A DNA stretch of 64,000 bases from Gari tellinella (taxonomy: Eukaryota > Mollusca > Bivalvia > Cardiida > Psammobiidae), in contig OV277857.1 in NCBI GenBank assembly GCA_922989275.2, forward strand, positions 1,426,001-1,490,000. The letters run 5' to 3'. The translations under genes were made by a program, and so were the position numbers. Of the stretch, positions 1-12,700 are shown in pieces; the first letter of the stretch is position 1, and each line of letters begins with the position of its first letter. The notes below the pieces were generated by a model. That model was not told where the DNA came from. It did not search any database and worked only from the letters and a program-made list of their open reading frames with translations.

Positions 1-582
1 CAGCTAGGCTGAAAATAAATCAGAATTGCAGACAACAACCCTAAATAGTCATAAATGAATTAGACTTAATTGAAAACTGGAATTGGCCATTAAAAGTGTC
101 AGATGTGAATGAGTTAACAAATTCTGATTCTTCTGAACTCTTTGCATGCTGGGTAATTTTTTGTCTGCAACAATTGTCATCTGCTATTGTTCTAAGAATA
201 GATTTATTCCAAAATTTCTTTTCAAAGCAGGGTTAGAGTGTCAAACAGTTTGGATCCTAATGAGATGCTGTGTTACGTGGAATCTCATCTTGATCCAAAC
301 AGTTTGCAAAGGTTATCATTACAGGACATATCCAACATTAACATAGTAAGAGTTAACCCATTTACTCCCAGTGGATTCTTCCATGTTTATATATTGGATA
401 AGTCCATTTTTTATCAAAGGGATGCCTGGTCAAAATTTTCATTTTGTTTTATATTGAAATTCCTATCAGCAAACAGTGTAGACTCTGATCAGACGCCGCA
501 TCATGCGGCATCTGATCAGAGTCTACACTGTTTGCCTATGTATATGGGATCGTGGGCACAAATGGGTTAATTACATTCTCAC
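1..582. repeat. intronic sequence with two palindromic MITE hairpins
   Basis: No coding exon seen. It lies downstream (minus strand) of the ECH1 paralogue exon at 583-671, so it is probably intron. It holds a decayed hairpin at about 245-306 and a nearly perfect 65-bp palindrome at 467-531 whose arms read CAAACAGTGTAGACTCTGAT and its complement. This is the core hairpin of the family called TTAA-B here. Confidence 0.6.
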
Positions 583-671
583 CTGCTGAGAATATTTTTC
601 CTGCTCCACTCAGAACAATCGCTCTACAGCTAGGGTCATCAGCCAGTTGAAGAAAACAGTCCTTTAATTCC
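583..671 (-). CDS. ECH1: one exon of a second ECH1-like paralogue
   Basis: Read on the minus strand this is an 89-nt exon bounded by TTTTGCCAG at the acceptor and GCAG|GTGAG at the donor. It encodes ELKDCF...CRAIVLSGAGKIFSAG, the first oxyanion-hole/CoA-binding segment of the crotonase fold. Length, phase (one leading base, G left at the donor) and about 20 of 29 residues match the corresponding exon of the complete gene at 15,966-16,054. It is therefore a diverged tandem paralogue, not a second exon of the same transcript. Downstream exons would lie beyond position 1. I could not find its upstream exon (NRPxKRNAMN block) between 672 and 6,674. It could be a live neighbour gene with a diverged 5' exon or an exon relic. 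Splice sites and frame are intact. Confidence 0.75.
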
Positions 672-2030
672 CTGGCAAAAAATCAAACAACAGTAGCGTG
701 TTCAATAACCATTGTTTTCTGTTAAGGTTAGCAGTTTGTGCCCCGTGTGCAGCATGCAGAGTACAGTAGAGATAATGTTTTCTTTCCAAATAACCCCGGT
801 TACGCTTAAACTATTATTTTCATTGCAAACAGTTTGGAGCCAGATCAGACGCCGGGTAACTCGGCGTCTGATCAGGCTCCAAACTGTTTGCCACTCAGAT
901 TAAAAGTGGTAGTCTGAATTGTCAAAATGTTGTCATTTTCTATATTTCATTGCGATGGGTTTGCATTTGAACGAAAGAATTACGTTTTCTCCACTGTATT
1001 CCAGACAGGTAGTCAACTCACAATCGATGGCCATCTATTTCTTTACTGAACAGGCTACTGGTCTAGGATAGCTCTCTACCCTTGACTCTTCCAACTCAAA
1101 GTAACTCTTATGGGTTATTAGGTTCCCCTGTTGGTCTTTAAAATTACCAAAACATGCACCAGTCTACTTGGAATTCCGGGTAGTTTAATAAATAAAGGTC
1201 TAAATTAGAAAACAGTACAGACCCTGATCAGAAGGCTCCTTTAGGAGCCCTCTGATCTGGGTCTACACTGGTTTCAAATGTAATGAGTATATACAGGTCC
1301 ATAGTGTTGAACTAGTTACATCAATTACAAACTAATGAAAGAGTACACTTAGTCCTAGGCAAACAGTGCAGACCCATCTCAAAGGGTTCTGCACTGTTTT
1401 TTGTTTAACTCATTCAAGACTTAGTAACTCATGCAAGTTATGTTGTTTCCTTGTGGATCTTTTCATTTACTGATGTATGGACAGATAGATGCTAGACAGG
1501 GGGATATCACAAAAGCTCACATTTAGTAAATAAGCTTATTCTTTCATTTTAATCCTTTTCCTAAGTATTGTCTATTTACGTTAGCATGTATTAATGTAAT
1601 CATATGTACTTCTGGAAACTAAAGGTGCTCTTGTGAGCTGTAAGCTTCTTTCTTTCTATTGGCTCATTGAGCGTTAACCCTTTCCCACATAGAAGCGACT
1701 TTTAGCGCATTTAATGTATTCCTCTGCTGCAGAAAATAGTTCCTCTTTATACAATCATAAACATTTACCAAATGAATTATTTTCTATATCCTAGCAGAGG
1801 GTAGCTTAAATCAACCTGCTTTAAGTGGTCACCGATCTTCAAAACTAGAAACAAGCTATGGGGTCTACTCATCCTCTACAAAGGATTTACCTGTACAGTA
1901 AACACTTGTCCTATGCAAACAGTGTAGACCCAGATCACATGGATTCTTAAGTTTGTCATTTAGCCATACATGTATATTGCAAGAAACCCATCCTAAATAG
2001 TCATAAATGGACTAGACCTAATTGGAAACT
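672..2030. repeat. MITE-rich stretch, no gene seen
   Basis: Contains palindromic TTAA-B core hairpins at 825-892 and about 1,210-1,270, relics at about 1,365-1,405 and 1,914-1,960, and a centre-deleted TTAA-C element at about 1,673-1,867. The remainder is AT-rich and unrecognised. Confidence 0.6.
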
Positions 2031-3397
2031 AAAACAAGGGCCACTATGGCCCTAAATCGCTCACCTGGTACACCATGGCAAACTTGACCTATAGTGACCT
2101 AGATTATGACTGGACATGTATACCCACAATCAACCTATAGAGTGTAAACAAGATTTTCAAATGATTTGACCTAGTGACCTAGTTTTTGACCGGACATGAC
2201 CCATATTCAAACTTGACCTAGATATCAATGCGACAAACATTCTGACCAAATTTCATCAAGATCCAATGAGATTTGTAGCCTCAAGAGTGTTCACAAGGTT
2301 TTTCTATAATTTGACCTAGTGACCTAGTTTTTGACCAGACATGACCCATATTCGAACTTGACCTAGATATCAATTAAACAAACATTCTGACCAAGTTTCA
2401 TCACGATCCAATGAGATTTGTAGCCTCAAGAGTGTTCACAAGGTTTCTCTATGATTTGACCTAGTGACCTAGTTTTTGACCAGACATGACCCATATTCAA
2501 ACTTGACCTAGATATCAGTTAAACAAACATTCTGACCAAGTTTTATCAAAATCCAATGAGATTTGTAGCCTCAAGAGTGTTCACAAGGTTTCTCTATAAT
2601 TTGACCTAGTGACCTAGTTTTTGACCAGACATGACCCATATTCGAACTTGACCTAGATATCAATTAAACAAACATTCTGACCAAGTTTCATCAAGATCCA
2701 ATGAGATTTGTAGCCTCAAGAGTGTTCACAAGGTTTCTCTATGATTTGACCTAGTGACCTAGTTTTTGACCAGACATGACCCATATTCAAACTTGACCTA
2801 GATATCAGTTAAACAAACATTCTGACCAAGTTTTATCAAAATCCAATGAGAGTTGTAGCCTCTAGAGTGTTCACAAGGTTTTTCTATGATTTGACCTAGT
2901 GACCTAGTTTTTGACCGGACATGACCCACATTCGAACTTGACCTAGATATCAATGAGGCAAACATTCTGACCAAGTTTCATTAAGATCCAATGAAATTTG
3001 TAGCCTCTAGAGTGTTCACAAGGTTTTTCTATGATTTGACCTAGTGACCTAGTTTTTGACCGGACATGACCCACATTCGAACTTGACCTAGATATCAATG
3101 AGGTAAACATTCTGACCAAGTTTCATTAAGATCCAATGAAATTTGTAGCCTCTAGAGTGTTTACAAGGTTTTTCTATGATTTGACCTAGTGACCTAGTTT
3201 TTGACCAGACATGACCCACATTCGAACTTGGCCTAGATTTCATCAAGACAAATTGTCATCAAGTTTCATGAAGATCGGATGAAATTTGTAGCCGCTAGAG
3301 TGTTCACAACCAATTGTGGACGGACGGACAGACAGACGACGGACATCCAGTGATCCTAAAAGCTCACCTTGGCACTTCGTGCCAGGTGAGCTAAAAA
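2031..3397 (+). mobile_element. pearl-like element with 145-bp tandem core repeats
   Basis: The 5' end reads ACAAGGGCC...AAATCGCTCACCTGG. Then come about eight tandem core units; the marker TTGACCTAGTGACCTAG recurs at 2,311, 2,456, 2,601 and 2,746, an exact 145-bp period. A GGACGGACGGACAGACAGAC microsatellite follows near 3,320. The end is a hairpin (AGCTCACCTTGGCAC / GTGCCAGGTGAGCT) followed by CTAAAAA. This layout (5' block, core repeats, ACGG-type microsatellite, 3' hairpin) is that of the non-autonomous pearl elements of bivalves, usually regarded as Helitron/Helentron relatives. No coding capacity. Confidence 0.75.
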
Positions 3398-4049
3398 GGT
3401 CTGCAACTGAGTTCAAAGCAGAAAAACAATATCACAGAGGTTAAATTCAAAGATTAACCAACAGCCATGTAATATGCTGGTCTTATTGAGGCGCACAATC
3501 ATATGCAATTGTGTGACAGGCCAAAAGTTTGATGACGATAGACCTAAAACTGTGGCCTCTAGTGTGTTCACAAGGTTTTTCTGATTTGACCTAGTGACCT
3601 ACTTTTTATCCAACATTATATATCTTCCAACTTAAACTAGATTTTGCCAAGGTCATTTTTGGCTATTTAAGGTTTTTTGTTAAAGCTAATGGAAATATGA
3701 CAAATAGTGAAGACCCTGATCAAAGGGCACTTATTAGGAGTCCTCATATCTTGATCTACATGGTTTGCTTAGGACAAATGTAGTCCTACCAGGTACACTG
3801 TTTGCTAATGACATATATATGCGGCACTTGGGTTCAATTTTTTAAACAACCAATTAATGAAGAAGCATTTAACTCTCAAAATACAGGTTGCTGTTAAATG
3901 CAGGAAGCTCCTTAGAAAGCCTCCTGAATAGGACTATTATGTCTAACCCCTTTACTGCTGCAATATCGTCGGCTTAAAATTGTCGTCTGCCAATTTTCTT
4001 AAAATTATATGATGGACATTATGACAGAAAAAAACATAATGAAGAGTAA
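3398..4049. other. no gene seen; repeat fragments
   Basis: A short stray piece of the 145-bp core repeat lies at about 3,541-3,640 and a decayed TTAA-B hairpin at about 3,700-3,790. Nothing else recognised. Confidence 0.4.
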
Positions 4050-4205
4050 CAAACAGCTTGAATCCAGATCAGACGCCTCGTTACGTGGCGGCTGATCTGA
4101 TTTCAAGCTGGTTGCAAATGTAAGTCAGTTTTCCTCCCTACGACTCCCTCCGAACAACGCACATATTTTTTGTCTCACATTGGGTGTCATTGTAGAGAGG
4201 GAAAG
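4050..4205. repeat. TTAA-B core hairpin followed by a short CCCTCCCTACAAC palindromic MITE
   Basis: 4,050-4,111 is a hairpin whose arms contain AGATCAGACGCC and its near complement. About 4,128-4,203 is a second small element, TTTCCTCCCTACGACTCCCTC to TTGTAGAGAGGGAAA. Other copies of the second type lie at about 17,930-18,003 and 42,528-42,605. Confidence 0.55.
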
Positions 4206-5481
4206 CTGTATTTATGTAGTAGTTTTAAGGAAATAATGATAACAAGAAGCAATATAAAATTATATTATATTTAAGCTTTATTATTCAACTGGCAGTCAAT
4301 TAATTGACAATAAATGTATAATCTCAACCAAGATAACAACAACCTCTAACTCCAGGTATAACATTTTGTAAGGTGATAGCTTAAAGCAGGATGAAAGTAT
4401 GAGACAAACAAGAAGTTTCTGTTCTTGTTTTTTCTGACAGAAAGCTCCTAAAGCAACCCAGATAAATACAATGCAAAGGAATACATGTATGCATATACAG
4501 AAATCAAGTTGATAGCTTTATCCTTTCCATCATAGCTTCTGTTTGAGAGCAGGCTAAAATTAAAGGAGAAATCTCCTACAGGATAAATTTCTGCTCAAAT
4601 TTCTGCCTCCTTTATTAAACATTTACACCACAGACTGTCTATAGTATTAAAGACAGAGTCAGATAGCAATTATGGCACATTTTGCTGTACTTTTAAGCCT
4701 GCTTTAAGCTACCTTTTGCTAGGATATTGAAAATATTTCTTATTGCCCATATTTATGGCTGTATGAAGTGGATCTATTTTCTTCATTGGCGGAAAAGTTT
4801 AAATGTATAAAAAGGTGTATCTATGGAGTAAAGAGCTACGCATTACTACTGGTATCAATTTTCTGTTGTTCATTTTGCATGAAAACAAAAATCCATTTCT
4901 TATTAGTCTTTATATTTTATTTCCTTTGCATTTGTTCACACAAAACCTTGGCAAACTATAGTTGAGAAAGATGATATACTGTACCAAAAGATACAAACAT
5001 AAATAATATTTGTTCAACCACTTTTTAACACAGTCACCTTCTTGCCAAAATTGTACCAATAACTGCGAAGACAATTTCCTTTTTTTCTTGTTTGCCTAAC
5101 ATTCCAAATACAAAGACATAACATGTACAGAGCACTTGATAATGTAACAGAACAAGGCGAGATAACTCTTAATACGTCATTGTACAGTGGAAGCGATTTG
5201 ATCATCAAATCTATGTGTGAACCTTATGATAAAGTGACCAGCAATATCAGAAGCACCAACAGATTTGACTGATTGATTGATCGAGTTTATTTTCATTGTG
5301 TGACGTTTTTTTAGTTTACACTGATTAATTCAAAGGTTATTTACATACAAACAATACATAGTGCTATGTTGACCATAGCTACCGCAGTAATGTATTTTAA
5401 ATGAATCACTCTTTTTCAGCTATTCCATGATATATGTATTTTATTAAGCATTTATACAGCATGCAATTACCTTGTACCACT
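4206..5481. other. AT-rich non-coding stretch
   Basis: No exon or ECH1-like segment found on either strand. A degenerate TTAA-C arm lies around 4,550-4,810 (TTAAGCCTGCTTTAAGCTACC, then TCTTCATTGGCGGAAAAG). Frames of about 65 codons on both strands show no family signature. Confidence 0.4.
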
Positions 5482-5728
5482 GGGGCCCGTTTCATAAAAC
5501 TTGGTACGACAGAAATGGTTGTAAGTCAAAACTTTAAAATACATTTAATTTCTGATTTCCCAATCTAATCCTGTCTTGTGACATCTCTTTGGAATCGTCT
5601 TTTCAAGACAATTCCAAAGAAATGTCACAAGGCAGGAATAGATGGAGAAATAAATTAATAAAAATTGAGACTTTTATAATTTGACTTACGACAACATTAG
5701 TTGTACAAAGTTTTATGAAACGGGCCCC
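5482..5728. mobile_element. MITE family A (GGGGCCCGTTTCATAAAAC ends)
   Basis: A 247-bp element with long terminal inverted repeats beginning GGGGCCCGTTTCATAAAACTT and ending in the complement. The outer arms contain GTACGACA...GTAAGTCAAAA. The centre has a second hairpin built on TTTGGAATCGTCTTTTCAAG. Related copies are at 15,692, 34,558 and 59,598. No open frame. The transposase superfamily is unknown to me. Confidence 0.8.
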
Positions 5729-5973
5729 TGAAGAGGACCTACATAGGCAATGCCTGTTGTCCAATACATTTCATTATATGAATTAATTATTGTTTATACA
5801 GACAAACATAAATATTTGATAGAACTGCCCCATTACTTTACATTGAAAAACAACTTTCATTTCTACCCGTGTACCCATTCTCCTCTGAAAATGACATTCA
5901 ACGAAAATGAACAAAGTTTATACAAAACAAATATCATGTTTTTCAATGGGAAGGAATGGGACAAATGTGTAAA

Positions 5974-6593
5974 CAGTGGAAACTCCATACTTCGAACTGG
6001 CTTAAGTCCAAATTATTTGTATTTTTTATTAGTTGAATTTCGATAATATTATTCCATCTCACCTAAATCGAAATGTGGCTGAGCCACATTTTAACTTCGA
6101 AATATGGGTATGTTCGACTTAAGTGAGTTTGAGACATCAAAGTAAACCACACCCAGAAGTACAGTCGATAACTTGACATTACTCATATCGAACTTTCACA
6201 AACTTCTATGATTGTAATTAAATAATTCTAGCTTGATTGAGTCAAACATACCCTTATTTCAAAGTTAAAAAATCGCTAAGCCATGTTTAAACTTTGAAAT
6301 ATGGGTATGTCAGACTTAACTCTTTCCTCCCTGAATCGTTAAATGGACAATTCAATTTTCCATTTTAGTCTAGTCCATTTCTGACTTTAATGGTATGTTT
6401 TTTCAATGTTTGGCATTATGACAAACAGTGAAGACCCTGATCAGAGGGCTCCGAAAGGAGCCCTCTGATCTGGGTCACCACTGTTTGCACAGGACAAGTG
6501 TACTATTCACATGTACACTGTTTGAAAATGACGCCAATATGCGAGGCAAGGGTTCAAAGGGTTAAGCTATTTCGAATTATTGAGTTTCTACTG
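5974..6593. mobile_element. Tigger-like non-autonomous element interrupted by a TTAA MITE
   Basis: Ends are CAGTGGAAACTCCATACTTC and, at the right, the complement of CAGTAGAAACTCAATAATTC, followed by TA. Such ends suit pogo/Tigger elements. Internal inverted pieces carry CGAAATATGGGTATGT. A TTAA-B element (6,320-6,561, TTAA at each side) sits inside, so the original element was about 375 bp. No clean TA is visible at the left end. Confidence 0.65.
6320..6561. mobile_element. full-length TTAA-B MITE
   Basis: About 242 bp between two TTAA sites (6,316-6,319 and 6,562-6,565). Starts CTCTTTCCTCCCTGAA and ends TTCAAAGG. The middle is a 65-bp palindrome built on AACAGTGAAGACCCTGATCA. TTAA duplication and CYCTTT termini are hallmarks of piggyBac-type elements; the assignment is inference. 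Sister full copies are at 18,477 and 55,699. Confidence 0.75.
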
Positions 6594-6674
6594 TATCTGT
6601 ATTCGAGGTTTCACATTCTAGCATGATTTCATTTGAAACCCATTTCTTTTGTACTCAACACATCACAGTCTATA

Positions 6675-6770
6675 TCACAGTTTGGAGAACTTGGCTTTCC
6701 CTTTGGTCATTGCAGCTTGAGCAGCTTCCATTAAATCATCACTCTGCAACATTACTTGGTTCCATATTCC
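6675..6770 (-). CDS. ECH1: ECH1 last coding exon, with SKL C-terminus
   Basis: 96 nt: acceptor TTTGTTTAG, then GIWNQVMLQSDDLMEAAQ...KFSKL and a TGA stop at 6,675-6,677. SKL is a peroxisomal targeting signal, conserved in vertebrate ECH1. Joins in phase 0 to the exon ending at 10,560 (GLEHI|GIWN). Confidence 0.92.
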   Translation of the reverse strand, partial: GIWNQVMLQSDDLMEAAQAAMTKGKAKFSKL

Positions 6771-9700
6771 CTAAACAAAAAAGAAACAATTCATGACGAC
6801 AACTTAATTGTGTTTGTTATTTGTTTTTTAAGCCATTACCCCATTAATATACCTTTTTATGCCTTTAATTTTATTCCTCATCTAAAGAAAATGGTTCCAC
6901 CTTTTACAGTCATGAAAACTGCCTAATAAAAAATATTTTCTATATCCTAGCAGATGAATTTAAAGCATTCTGCTTTACTTTCAAATTGCTATATGTCGTC
7001 AATTGACTTAACAAGAGACCCAGTGGGTCACATTTCGCTCATCTGAGGACATTGTACCATAGAATCTGACTGGGCAAGACAACATTTTGATATAGCTATG
7101 ACCCAGGTGCCATAATTTGATCTTGGTAGAGGACCACAATGCGAAGCTACATGTTAGATATTAATGATCTGGGCCTTATGGTTTCAGAGAAGAAGACTTT
7201 TTAAGGTTTTCCTATATAAACTGATAAGCCCCTGGGTGGGGCCAATTTTGGCCCAGGTGTCATAATTTGAACACACTTGGTAGGGAACCACAAGGCAAAG
7301 CTATATGTCAAATATTAAAGATTTGGGCCTTACAGTTTCAGAGTAAAATATTCTTAAAGATTTTCCTATATATGTCTACGTAAAACTGATAAGCCCCGGG
7401 ACGGGGCCAAATTTGATCTAGGGGTCATAATTTGAACAATCTTGGTAGAATACCATAGGGCAAAGGAACATGTCAAATATAAATGATCTTGGACTTACAG
7501 TTTCAGAGAAGAAGACTTTTAAAGGTTTTCCTATGAAAAACTAATAGGCCTGAGGGCGTGGTAATTTTTGGCCCGGGGTCATAATTTGAACAGTCTTGGT
7601 AGAGAACCACAAGGCAAAGCTATATGTCAAATATTAAAGATCTAGGCCATACAATTTAAGAGAAGACGATTTTTAAAGGTTTTCCTATATAAGTCTATGT
7701 AAAACTGATAAGCCCCAGGGCGGGGCCAATTTTGACCCGGGGGTTATAATTTGAACAACTTTGGTAGAGGACTATAAGGCAAAGCTACATCTTAAATATA
7801 AATGATTTAGGCCTTACAGTTTGAGAGAAGAAGATTTTTAAAGGTTTTTCTCAGAAAAACTGATAAGCCCTAGGGCGGTGCCATTTTTGGCCCTAGGGTC
7901 AAAATTTGAACAATCTTGCTAGAAAATCATTAGGTAATGATACATACCAAATATCAAAGGTCTGGGCCTAGCGGTTTCTGAGAAGAAGATTTTTTAAGAT
8001 TTTCTTATGCATTAAAAGTTGTCTATACGGTCATGTTAGAAAATCTGGTCCCACAGCAAGGGGAATAACTCTAGCCAAAATCTTTGAACAAGATTTCGTT
8101 CCCCCTTGCCACTGATGCTTCTGACAAAGTTTGGTTGAAATCGGGTCAGTGGTTTCTGAGGAAATGTTGTTTGAAAATGTGGACGTATGACGTACGACGG
8201 ACACCGGACGACAGACAACGGACGACGGACGGAATGGTATCACAATAGCTCATCCTGAGCCTTTGGCTCAGGTGAGCTAAAAACTAGAAACAGACTATGG
8301 GATAATGGGTTAAGGCGGGTGGGTACTTAAAGCAACGTGAAAGTAAACAGAGAGCTCCTTTAGGATTGTTTGTTTTACCTTGCTTTAAGCTGTCACCTTT
8401 CATACAATCAAGTTACCTTCTTTTCAGTGGTTATGATTCAAATTCTATATTACACTAAGTACAGTATAACCTCTGTTATCCGACACCCCATGGTTCCACC
8501 TTTGTAAGTCGGTTAAGAGAGGTTGTCGGTTAACGGAATTATACCTAAGTTCACACACCAAAATATTTAGTCCATTTTCGCTGCGAGGGGAATTCCCCGA
8601 TGCCAGTTGACATATTAAATATGTATGACTGCAGCATACAGCATATATCCTTATCAGATCGTTCACGAATAAAATAGGAGTCCCCTGTTCCGGATCTACA
8701 CTGTTTTTCCCATTATTCCTTTAAACTACAGTAGGCATAAAACGTGTATAGTGTACAATCGGAAGTAAACACGCATTTACATATCAAGGGCTCGACGAAA
8801 ACATCGGCACATTCGTATTTACATTTTATGTACAAGTACAGTCCATTCTCGTTATGTCGAACTCGCGGGAAATTAACAAAAACTTCAAAACGTGTGAATG
8901 TATTTATTTTCGCTCAATATAAATTTATCATACACTATTACACCTGCGAATAGTGATATAGATTTGACTTATGCGGAGGGCGCATTAGATATATATTTCG
9001 TACTTCTCATGTTGACAGTGAGGACGATTGGCAGCCATTGTTGGAAAGGATGGGATGAGTTGGGTGTTCGGCACTGCGACACTGAATGGGTTGCTTACAT
9101 TTGTTAGCTTTTAAATTAAATCGTATTAACCCTCACATCATTCACTCACTGTTAAAGCCACACACTTTGTTTTACACGGCCATCCGACAATATGTGTCAT
9201 TATCACCTGCGCGTGCATAGTCGCTGTCAATGATCACAGGTCAGCATACCGTCGGATAACGAGGTGTGAAAAACCTCTAATTTGCCTTCATCGGACCGTC
9301 AAGGTGTGTCGGATAACGGTTAACAGAGGATCCGATCAAGAGAGAGTTTGGTTACATAAGACAAATAGGGAAACTGCCGGGACCAAACAGCAGGGTCGGA
9401 TAACAGAGGTTTCCGGCCAAGAGAGGTGTCGATCGACAGAGGTTATACTGTATACATGAATACATGAGGAGTAGGAGGGTGTTTCTCGGAACACATGTGA
9501 CACCTGCCAGCAAGCATCAGTCAAACAAAAGTTATAGTCAAAATGAAAAAGCTTCAGTATAGCAGAAGTTATCAGAATAGAACATAATTTTATTCAGATT
9601 TGTTGAAAGGTCATCATCTCATTCACATACAAATTATCAACAGGACAAAAAACTGTAGAAAAGGGGAATAACTCCCATTATATTGATGCAAGATGTATGA

Positions 9701-12700
9701 ACCCTGTTCAAGGCATTTCACATAAAGGGTTACAGCAAAATGAAATTAAGGGCTTTCTGCTTTAACGTCATCTTGATTTAAGCTGTCACCTGTCTTAAAC
9801 CCATTACCCCATAGCCTGATTTAAGTTTAGAAAATAGGTGACCACTTAAAGCAGGTTGAAAGTAAAGCAGAATGTGCCTTAAGGCACATTCTGCTTTACT
9901 TTCAGCCTGCTTTAAGCTATAAACTGCTAGAATATTGAAAATATTTCTTATTATTCTTATTACTGACAGTGAAAATTTAAACTATTTTCTACAGTCGAGG
10001 AAAAGATTAAAGGCATTAAAAGGCGTATTTATTGGGTAATGGGTTAAGCTGTCACCTGTCTTTAATACCATTAATTTGCCTCTTCTAAGTGGTGATAATT
10101 AAACTTTATTATATGCCTTCGAATAATTTGAGCGTTTTCGCGTGTATCTGCACAGTAAAATACAAGAGTCTGTATCAGCCACCTATCAGCCACTTTGTAT
10201 TTTACTCGAACGTCGCTTTCGATTTAACGTGACGTCATTTACGTACACGTACGAGTGCCGCGTTATTCTTTGTGGCATACAAAAATTCTTGTTCTGCTTC
10301 AAATAACTAATAAATTTTGGATATAAAATGATTTAAACAGCTATTTAGTTGTTTCTGGTTTGTATTCAAGGCATATAATAAACACATTACCAGTTGGCAG
10401 TGCGCAACAGAGTGTTGCATTTAGCTCTCGAAGTTTTTGGAGGAAACAACCGATCAGATCAGCTATTTCCACCAAAAACGTCTCGAGCTAAATACATCAC
10501 TCTGTATCGCACTGTCAACTGGTAATGTGTATTTATATAGCCTATGAACTCCTACTCACAATATGTTCCAATCCTTGCGCCACTGTATGGTCTCTTGAGT
10601 ACACCATGCTGACCTTTGTACCCTGGACTGCCACTGGCGACTTGGTGGCTATAAGTGAGGCCGTGTCAAGGGCTGCCTCAATTAAACTGTCATGGTCTGG
10701 CAATATACGACTGAAAATGATAAGAAAACGTAAGTTGTAAATGTATTTAAAAATTAACCCATTACCACATAAATACACCTTTTTACCCAAATAACTTATT
10801 GCTCCAGTTTATACACGGTCATAAACATGTACCAAAAGAAATAATTTTCTATATTCTTGTAGATTTTAGCTTAAAGCAAGTTGAAAGTAAAGCAGAATAC
10901 ACCTTTAGGCACATTTAGGTTTACTTTCATCCTGCTTTAAGTTGTCATCTATCATCATTAATAAGAAACAGGCTATGGGGCAATGGGTTAAAGACTGACA
11001 AACAGATTTGGCCTAAAAAACAATATTTTGTAAATGAATGTCAAAGAACTATATTATATGTTAGAAGAGGCTAAAACAATGGAAACTGATTTGTCATGGC
11101 AAGGACTCAAACCCTAGACCCTGATACAAACCCAAAGGACAAGGTATGTGGCAAACTTATCTTCAACTCATTCAACACCATGGACCTGTTTAAATATATT
11201 CATTACATTTGCAAATAGTGTAGACCCAGATCCTTTAGGAGCCCTTTGATCTGGGTCCAAACTGTTTGCTAATTTAGAGCAGTATTGAGTTAACTTAATG
11301 TGTGACATTGATGAGCAACACAATGGTAATATGGCTGCAGGTCTGTGTTTATATCACTGGGAAAAGTTATAGATTCTGTTTTATGCCCCAGCATAAATAA
11401 GTTGGACGCCGTTCATGCAGCTAGCAGGCATCATAGATATCATAGACACAGCAGGGCTGCCATAAGTTGACATAAAATATCCTAAGATTTCCAAATTTGT
11501 ATTTGCCAAAAATGCCAAGTGCGATTTTACGAATCGTACCTTTACACCATCGCCTGTGTCTTGTTTTGTTGACACCAATCTGCTTGAAGCAGGCTGGAAG
11601 TAAAGCAGAATGCGCCTTAAGGCGCATTCTGCTTTACTTTCAGCCTACTTTAAGCTACCATGTACTAGAAAAAAAATCCAAAGATTTAGGAAAAATCCGG
11701 AGAAATGGCAGCCCTGACACAGCCCGAGCTGTAATTTTTAGGATAAAGTAAATCTATGCTATTATACCTAACAAACCCCATCTGTTTGGCCTCCTCCGCA
11801 TAAAACTGTCTCGCAGTGAAGGCTAGCTCACGGGCATAGCTGTCATTACCAATTACTTTTGGAAATCTCTGTAACGTCCCCAAGTCCGCTGCTAAACCAA
11901 TATCTATCTCCTGCAATATTAAAATAAGATTTCACTACATAAAACTGTTCACCCATTACTCCACAGATACACCATTTTATGCCTCTATTTTTACCTACCC
12001 TAAATAGCTATGAATTTCAGGAAAAGAATCATGGATTGTATTGTAAGTACTTTTCAGCACAGAAAATTAAAGCAGGCAGAATGGAAAGCAGAATGATCCT
12101 TCAGGGACATTCTGCTTTTTTTCAAGACTCAAAACTCAAAACAGGCTAAGCGGTAAAGGGTTAGCCTAACAATTTGTTATATGTTTTTGAAAATATGCAT
12201 TAACCCTTTACTCCAAAGCCTGTTTCTAGTTTTGAAAGCTGGTGACCACTTAGAGTAGGTTGAAATTAAAGCAGAAATCGCTTTCAGGCACATTCTGCTT
12301 TACTTTCAGCCCGCTTTAAGTTACCATTTACTAGGATATAGAATTTTTTTCTTAGAATACATATTCATGACTATATAAGTTGGAAGTTTTTTTCTCAGAG
12401 GAATAAATTAGAGACATAAAAATGTGTATTTATGGGATAATGGTTATTAAGGAAGTTATATAAGTAAAGAAACTATTGAAACAGTAGAATGTAAGAACAA
12501 ATTTTCTATACTTTTGAATGGAGTTTGGATCCAGACAAGATGCAAAGGAGCTTTAGTGCTTAAACTTCTATCCTTTACCCTATAACCTGTTTGCAGAGTT
12601 GAAGATAGGTGATCATTTAAAGCAGGTTAAAAGTACAGCATAATGCAACCTAGATTAGCTGACATATGAACATATGGATGTACGCCTTGTACAGACAAGT

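Noticed and set aside
3363..3393. Hairpin followed by AAAAA considered as a transcription terminator.
   Set aside because: It recurs as the fixed 3' end of pearl-like mobile elements in a eukaryotic genome, so it is an element terminus.
5750..6046. 98-codon plus-strand frame.
   Set aside because: Runs into the Tigger-like element at 5,974 and has no recognisable domain or splice context.
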